Assembly (NCBI GenBank): GCA_964630875.1
Contig: CAZVXF010000001.1
Coordinates: 1-64,000 of the forward strand
DNA: 64,000 bases
Origin: DAIDHZ01 sp035480255
GTDB taxonomy: Bacteria; Chlamydiota; Chlamydiia; Chlamydiales; SM23-39
Direction of reading: 5' to 3'
This document shows positions 59,358-64,000 of this stretch, in pieces. Made by a program: the position numbers and the translations under genes. The notes below the pieces were generated by a model. The model was given only the letters and a program-made list of their open reading frames with translations, was not told the origin of the DNA and ran no database searches. The first letter of the stretch is position 1. Each line of letters starts with the position of its first letter.

Positions 59358-60592
59358 ACTATACCTACAAATCCATCAGGTCGATTTTCTACCAGTTTTA
59401 CATGTACGATATCATTTGCCAACATGTTGTCTTTCGCAATCGATACTCGAAGAAAATTTGGGGTATGACCAGAAATCATTCCATTGTTTTCATCATTTTC
59501 AAGTAATACAGGCATCGTTCTTCCCAAAAATTTTTCACGCAATAGAAATGCAGAATTTTCTGCTACACGCATCAGCTCTTGTTTTCTTTGTTTCATCACG
59601 TCAGGTGGAACTTTGTTTGGATACAGCGCAGCTCTTGTTCGTTTTCTGACACTGTACGGAAACATGTGGACTTTGGCAAATTGAACCGAACGAATCAGAT
59701 CAAGAGTTTCTTCATGATCACTTAGCGTTTCGCCGGGAAATCCTACGATAATATCGGTTGTAACCGTAAAATCTGGGTTTCTTTCCTTCATTCTTTCTAC
59801 TGAATCGATAAAAATCTGCCGAGTATATTTCCGGTTCATTCGCTTTAAAATTACATTCGATCCCGATTGCAAAACAATATGCATACTAGGCACTGTTGCT
59901 CGTCCATCAAGCACTGCACTTGCCAAATCGTCATCGACTTCATCGGGATCGATGGAAGAAATGCGAAGACGCTCGAGGCCTTTGACTTGATCGACTGCGC
60001 GAACAAGGTCTGCAAGTCTACCTCCCCCATCGAAATCCCCTACATTGATGCCCGTGATAACGACTTCTTTAAATCCTTTTGCAATAAGCCCTTCTACCTC
60101 ACTCACAATATCAGCGATTTGGCGTGAACGAGATCTACCTCGAACGTAAGGAATAATGCAGTATGTGCAAAAAGAATTACATCCATCTTGGACTTTGACA
60201 AAAGCTCTAGTATGGCCGTCAAATGCTTCAATTTTAAATTCTGGGAACTCTCTACTATCCGGGAAAACTTCTTGGATCAGCTCTTCTTTTTTTGCATTCG
60301 GAACAATCTGAATCCTCGGGTCTATAGATAAAATTGCATTGGGCGCACTTTCTGCCATGCAACCTGTCACAGCAATTTTTGCATTTGGGTGCGCTTTCAA
60401 AAGGGAGCGAATCTCATGACGTGAAGCGCTATCTGCAGAATCTGTGACGGTACAAGTATTCACGATGCAAAGATCGGCTTGCTCCCCATCCCCTGCTTTA
60501 TCGTATCCCATCTGCCTTAATTGATCGGCATAACCTTGAGATTCGTATTGATTGGTTCTACAACCAAGAGTAATTACTTTAAATTTTTTCAC
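59354..60592 (-). CDS. mtaB: tRNA t6A methylthiotransferase MtaB
   Basis: A radical SAM enzyme of 412 residues that converts t6A37 to ms2t6A37 in tRNA. The N-terminal UPF0004 domain carries TLGCRTNQYES, CIVNTCTVTDSAD and AVTGCMAES (three Cys for one Fe-S cluster). The radical SAM site is DGCNSFCTYCIIPYVRGRSR (CxxxCxxC), and a TRAM-like C-terminal domain follows. It is MtaB-type rather than MiaB or RimO by overall layout. The start is GTG 60592. It lies between the DUF115 and glycosyltransferase genes. Confidence 0.9.
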   Translation of the reverse strand: MKKFKVITLGCRTNQYESQGYADQLRQMGYDKAGDGEQADLCIVNTCTVTDSADSASRHEIRSLLKAHPNAKIAVTGCMAESAPNAILSIDPRIQIVPNAKKEELIQEVFPDSREFPEFKIEAFDGHTRAFVKVQDGCNSFCTYCIIPYVRGRSRSRQIADIVSEVEGLIAKGFKEVVITGINVGDFDGGGRLADLVRAVDQVKGLERLRISSIDPDEVDDDLASAVLDGRATVPSMHIVLQSGSNVILKRMNRKYTRQIFIDSVERMKERNPDFTVTTDIIVGFPGETLSDHEETLDLIRSVQFAKVHMFPYSVRKRTRAALYPNKVPPDVMKQRKQELMRVAENSAFLLREKFLGRTMPVLLENDENNGMISGHTPNFLRVSIAKDNMLANDIVHVKLVENRPDGFVGIV

Positions 60593-60601
60593 AGGACATA
60601 A

Positions 60602-62491
60602 TTATAATACTCTTTGATATTTTCTTGCGAGAATTAGAAAATCTTTCCAAGCTCCAATTCCTAAAATTTCATTGACATCGTAGAACAATAGATCATAGGC
60701 CATTTCATCTTGAATTTCTAGTTCCGCAAGGGCTTTTGAACCCGGCTTCTCTTTTGCGAGGATCTCTAGATGATCCACAATCCGATTCAGACTGATCTGA
60801 AGTTCTTTGATTTTTTCTCCATTGCTAGGCATCGGAGCTTTCGCAATCTCTTGATTAAGTCGCTTTTTCAAATCAAAAGTTTGCGGAAAATTCAATGTAT
60901 TTAACTCCCTGTTAGGAATTCCTTGAATCGGGAGTCCATCATCGGTTGAATTGATCCAACATATCTCTGGATGAGCTCTAGCAAAGTGGGAAAGAGCCGA
61001 AGCCTCCATGATCCATCGCACCGCAGTATGAACAAACTCGCCTTTCGAATTTTTTCTACGAAGAATTCGATCTGCTGACGATTTTTCTGCATCGATTTCT
61101 TGAAACGAATTGTCAATGTCGGCCCCAACTCCATCTGCATATCTTTTTTTATTTGTATATGCTAAATCAACTCCGCTTAAACAAATTGTCGGGCAGCCTA
61201 AATATTGCGCTAAAGCGACACAAATAGATGTGACCGAAATGGATTCATGGGAAAGATTCTCTCCGATAAGTGGGTCAAATAATCCGAGCTCTTCTTCCAT
61301 CCAAACTTCCATGACGCCTCCAATCCCGCTGCGCATATACCCAAAAGGTCCAGAACATGTTTGAAAGACATCTGGGTGCACGCGAGTTGAGTATATTAAT
61401 GGTGTATCAAAGGCAAAACTGTTTTTTAAGCGTCGATATTCTTCAAGATTTGGATCTATCGCAACGCCAAAATGAATCGGAACACCCTGAGAGCTCAGTG
61501 CGGCTAAAGTAGAACCACCCGCAATAATGAATGCTCGATCTGCCAATTTCTTTAAGGTTGGAATTGCTTTTTGCAAAGAGGGCCCAGCTCCACAGACAAT
61601 CGCAGGCACATCCATAAATTTATTTTTCAAAGCATTTACATAAAAAGAGTGAGGAAACTGTCTCACATTTTGCACAAAATTGTGAAATGGTTGGTAGCCA
61701 TGTAGCCGATCCTGATGCAAAGCATGGACTAATGTAATTTTCCGCATTGCCTCAAGTTTTTTTGCAGAAGATAGCCCTAAAATCTCTACGCGATGAAAAG
61801 GATATTTTTCAGCAACAAATTGGTGTTCTAAAAAGACCTGCGGGTCTTTCAGTATTGATACATGAGGAGAGTTGGCAATAAAGTCGGCAAACTGTTCCTC
61901 GATAAAAATTAACTTTCGGTTTGGTTTTTCATGCAACCAATCTTGTAATTGAAAGTAGGGCGCTCCCATCCGAAGTCCAAAGACAATCACAACTTCGGCC
62001 TTTCCTATGTCAAAAGGTTTTAAAAATTCAAAAGGAGTCTTGATCGCTTTTAAGCTTGAATACATCAGACCAAGGAGAGGAAATCGTTCCATAAGAATCA
62101 AAAAGCCATCCTCATTTTTACCTTCTGGAACAACCCCTTGCGAAATGATTTTAGGAGAAAATTCTCCTTGACTCACCCAAACATTCTGAAAACGATCCCA
62201 TGCTCTTTCTCTGTACGCATTTCCTTGCCAAGTGGCCTCAGCACGAATATTTCCCTCATCATCCCAAAGGCAATAATTTCTCTTTTTTGCGTCGAGATAG
62301 GTGATTTCCTCAATCAGAGCGCCTTTTTTATTCCATCGTTTATGCGTTCCTATTGGATTTCCATTTTCATAAAAGCCCTCATCGAGAAGAATCCCTTCTT
62401 CATTCCATATTCGGTCGCTTCCTGAACGAATTCCTTCTTTAAATTCGACGCTCCTTTTGAGTTTTCCATTCGGCCAAAAAAGATTAATCAT
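60602..62491 (-). CDS. DUF115 protein with N-terminal MORN-type repeats
   Basis: A 629-residue protein. The first ~95 residues are MORN_2-type repeats (LFWPNGKLKRSVEFKEGIRS, IWNEEGILLDEGFYENGNPI, RWNKKGALIEEITYLD). From ~230 onward it is a DUF115/Maf-type protein: VPAIVCGAGPSLQKAIPTLK, FIIAGGSTLAALSSQGVPIH and GCPTICLSGVDLAYTNKKRY. DUF115 includes flagellin-glycosylating Maf proteins and MptE-like enzymes; without flagella here, the substrate is unknown. It overlaps the second DUF115 gene by 8 bp. No signal peptide is seen. Confidence 0.8.
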   Translation of the reverse strand: MINLFWPNGKLKRSVEFKEGIRSGSDRIWNEEGILLDEGFYENGNPIGTHKRWNKKGALIEEITYLDAKKRNYCLWDDEGNIRAEATWQGNAYRERAWDRFQNVWVSQGEFSPKIISQGVVPEGKNEDGFLILMERFPLLGLMYSSLKAIKTPFEFLKPFDIGKAEVVIVFGLRMGAPYFQLQDWLHEKPNRKLIFIEEQFADFIANSPHVSILKDPQVFLEHQFVAEKYPFHRVEILGLSSAKKLEAMRKITLVHALHQDRLHGYQPFHNFVQNVRQFPHSFYVNALKNKFMDVPAIVCGAGPSLQKAIPTLKKLADRAFIIAGGSTLAALSSQGVPIHFGVAIDPNLEEYRRLKNSFAFDTPLIYSTRVHPDVFQTCSGPFGYMRSGIGGVMEVWMEEELGLFDPLIGENLSHESISVTSICVALAQYLGCPTICLSGVDLAYTNKKRYADGVGADIDNSFQEIDAEKSSADRILRRKNSKGEFVHTAVRWIMEASALSHFARAHPEICWINSTDDGLPIQGIPNRELNTLNFPQTFDLKKRLNQEIAKAPMPSNGEKIKELQISLNRIVDHLEILAKEKPGSKALAELEIQDEMAYDLLFYDVNEILGIGAWKDFLILARKYQRVL

Positions 62492-63515
62492 ACGTGCCTA
62501 ATACTTGCTGAAAAAAAAGGTCTCTATGGATTCTCATTTGCTCTTCAGTAAAGTTTCCTGCGCGAGAAAAAACTGGCTCCCAAATTTGCCATAAAGGCTG
62601 CAACATGGATGTAGCATCAAATTCTGAGGTTTGTCGTTTTACTTTAGAAAGTCTGTCTCGAATGATTTCACCGATGGGCTTTTTCTCAAATGAAAAATCT
62701 TCTAATTTACACGGCGTAAAATACTGAAGTCCATTACTTGCATTGAAAAATGTAGTTTCAGGGTGATTTTTTTCCAAATTCTCAAGCCAAGCAACCGACA
62801 TGATCCAATCTTCTTGTGGTTCAACTTTCGTCTCTTCGAAAGCATATTTTTTCCCGTCGCGAGTGCAATAGTCCATTCCCACGCACACAATTGGATGACA
62901 ACCAAAATACACAGCAATGGCTGCCATGAAATTTCCGACCGTCCAACCTCCATCGAAAGTCTCCCCCATTACAGGATAGTGGCTATCAGGTGCCATGAGA
63001 ATGTCTCCTTCGATTGGATATGCGCGCGGCTGCATACAAATTGGAAAATCAAATTGTGAGAAATCTAATGAATTCTTATCCACAATCGCACCAAAGTGCG
63101 GAGATCTTGAAATCTTCTTCAGCGCATGCCCTCCAGCAAATATTATGGCCCCTTCTGGCAATAAATGACCATTTTCTTCAAGAGATGGCCCTGCGCCCAC
63201 TAAGATCGCTGGAATCCCTGAAAATGCGTTTTTCAAGTCGAAGAGCAATCGATGAGGTTTTGCTAAATTCACCCGTGCATTTTGCACAACGCTTGCACCA
63301 AAATCGGCTGCATCACTTAAGCAAAGAGATGCAGCCCGATGTTTGTTTTCTAATATCTGCTTAAATACAGGAAATTGCGACGTCGGTTCTTCTTCAATGA
63401 TCTCTAACGGTAACAATGCAGCTTGTTTTGCAATTTGAGAGGTGATCATTTCGATATGAAAAGAGGAAAAATCAGATATTTGTAAAACAGTTGTTCCAAA
63501 TGTACAGCGAATCAT
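62484..63515 (-). CDS. DUF115 (Maf/MptE-like) protein
   Basis: A 343-residue protein with the DUF115 core: GIPAILVGAGPSLEENGHLL, AIIFAGGHALKKI, VGNFMAAIAVYFGCHPIVCV and GMDYCTRDGKKYAFEE. It resembles the core of the next gene but lacks the MORN repeats, so the two look like a duplicated pair with separate fates. Coupled by overlap with the HSDR_N gene upstream (4 bp) and the second DUF115 gene downstream (8 bp). Confidence 0.8.
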   Translation of the reverse strand: MIRCTFGTTVLQISDFSSFHIEMITSQIAKQAALLPLEIIEEEPTSQFPVFKQILENKHRAASLCLSDAADFGASVVQNARVNLAKPHRLLFDLKNAFSGIPAILVGAGPSLEENGHLLPEGAIIFAGGHALKKISRSPHFGAIVDKNSLDFSQFDFPICMQPRAYPIEGDILMAPDSHYPVMGETFDGGWTVGNFMAAIAVYFGCHPIVCVGMDYCTRDGKKYAFEETKVEPQEDWIMSVAWLENLEKNHPETTFFNASNGLQYFTPCKLEDFSFEKKPIGEIIRDRLSKVKRQTSEFDATSMLQPLWQIWEPVFSRAGNFTEEQMRIHRDLFFQQVLGTYD

Positions 63516-63904
63516 AACCTAAAAATTAATTGTGAATATGCAGGCAAAAAAGGAACAGATGCTAAGTTCTCATTTTCTTTCCAAAAAGTTTTTACTTTAT
63601 CCCCCTGAATAATGCAAAGAAATGGCGCTTGAATTGTGGAATTATAACCCAATATTTGCTTTTCAGGAACGATTCCTTCATCTTCCGCTTTGCACTCGAT
63701 GATCAGCAGAGGGACTAATCCCTCTTTTCCCGGAGTATAGCATATGATATCGGCGCGTCTTTTAAGTTGGGAAATCCCTTTTTCAACAGAAAGAAGACCC
63801 CTTGGATAACCGAGAGGACCTATCATCGCTGAAATCCACTTTTGTCGAATTTTTTCTTCGGGAGTTGCTTCTACATGCAAACCGCGAATTGGATCCCAAA
63901 TCAC
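63512..63904 (-). CDS. HSDR_N_2-type nuclease-like protein
   Basis: A 130-residue stand-alone protein with the layout of the type I restriction enzyme R subunit N-terminal domain family. EEKIRQKWISAMIG, KRRADIICYTPG (Asp of the PD-(D/E)XK core), PLLIIECKAEDEG (ExK) and ILGYNSTIQAPFLCIIQG follow in order. No helicase or other restriction subunit is adjacent, so it is not part of a complete restriction system. The start is GTG 63904, overlapping the hpf stop (GTGA). Confidence 0.75.
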   Translation of the reverse strand: MIWDPIRGLHVEATPEEKIRQKWISAMIGPLGYPRGLLSVEKGISQLKRRADIICYTPGKEGLVPLLIIECKAEDEGIVPEKQILGYNSTIQAPFLCIIQGDKVKTFWKENENLASVPFLPAYSQLIFRL

Positions 63905-64000
63905 TGCACTTGAACCAAACCGTAATGATTATCTTCCCGACGATAAATGACTCTCATTTTTTGATCTTCTTCGGAACGGTAAATTAAAAAGGGCTGATCT
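63901..64000 (-). CDS. hpf: Ribosome hibernation promoting factor, C-terminal part
   Basis: The first 100 bases from the right edge encode, on the minus strand, DQPFLIYRSEEDQKMRVIYR then REDNHYGLVQVQ and a stop at 63903-63901. This matches the C-terminal dimerisation domain of long HPF/RaiA-type proteins (PFxxFRNxxTxxxxVLYRRxDGxYGLI). The N-terminus lies outside the window. Its TGA overlaps the GTG start of the HSDR_N gene. Confidence 0.8.
   Translation of the reverse strand, partial: DQPFLIYRSEEDQKMRVIYRREDNHYGLVQVQ

Noticed and set aside
63076..63084. Perfect DnaA box TTATCCACA as an origin signal
   Set aside because: It is a single copy inside the DUF115 coding frame, far from dnaA, with no AT-rich unwinding region or other boxes seen.

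Overview
The window reads as a chromosomal segment of an obligate intracellular bacterium of the order Chlamydiales, most likely one of the environmental or Chlamydia-related families rather than Chlamydiaceae. The clues are a nucleotide-transporter (NTT) family protein, a close match to the chlamydial type III chaperone Slc1 beside glgX, one DnaA paralog next to yidC, the block DUF721-gyrB-gyrA-tmk-holB followed by mgtE, and several short Inc-like proteins with paired hydrophobic segments. A classical o-succinylbenzoate (men) menaquinone pathway and an IS5-type insertion sequence argue against Chlamydiaceae, which I recall use the futalosine route. These taxonomic statements rest on recalled family knowledge, not on a search.

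Layout. 1-5150: a truncated membrane protein with 40-residue tandem repeats, an NTT-like transporter, hypothetical proteins, a 26-bp perfect inverted repeat and nadK. 5147-14248 (minus strand): the replication block DUF721/DciA-like-gyrB-gyrA-tmk-holB, an Inc-like protein and the Mg2+ transporter mgtE. 14383-16775: typA/bipA and a Cys-rich Inc-like protein. 17013-28776 (plus strand): an O-antigen-ligase-like gene and menG-menF-menD-menH-menB-menA-(861-residue ADP-ribosyltransferase/nucleotidyltransferase-like gene)-menC-menE, mostly with overlapping genes. 28887-37467: a TPR protein, an MFS carrier, a complete IS5-family element, a coupled pair of AAA proteins (one with intact ATPase motifs, one degenerate), an ankyrin protein, a frameshifted membrane protein and two decayed gene fragments.

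37512-52910: a conserved core with yidC, dnaA, slc1 (minus), glgX, then a lipoprotein-CPBP protease-PP2C phosphatase-NifS-DUF6314 operon, two CBS/DUF21 proteins and a DivIC-like protein (minus), ruvB-spoIID (plus), and the small SRP RNA. 52917-57601: mazG and an accessory patch with a candidate papain-fold protein, a Cys-rich small protein, a Schlafen/AlbA_2 fragment, two paralogous mini-proteins ending RHHxRW, and a second CPBP protease. 57631-64000 (minus strand): a tightly packed operon running hpf (partial), HSDR_N nuclease-like protein, two DUF115 proteins (one with MORN-type repeats), mtaB, a hypothetical protein and a family-9 glycosyltransferase.

The strongest novelty candidates are the nucleotidyltransferase-like plus H-Y-E ADP-ribosyltransferase-like protein inside the menaquinone locus, the active/dead AAA pair, the candidate papain-fold Inc-like protein, the RHHxRW mini-protein pair, and the DUF115/GT9 operon. 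No tRNA, rRNA or CRISPR array was seen.
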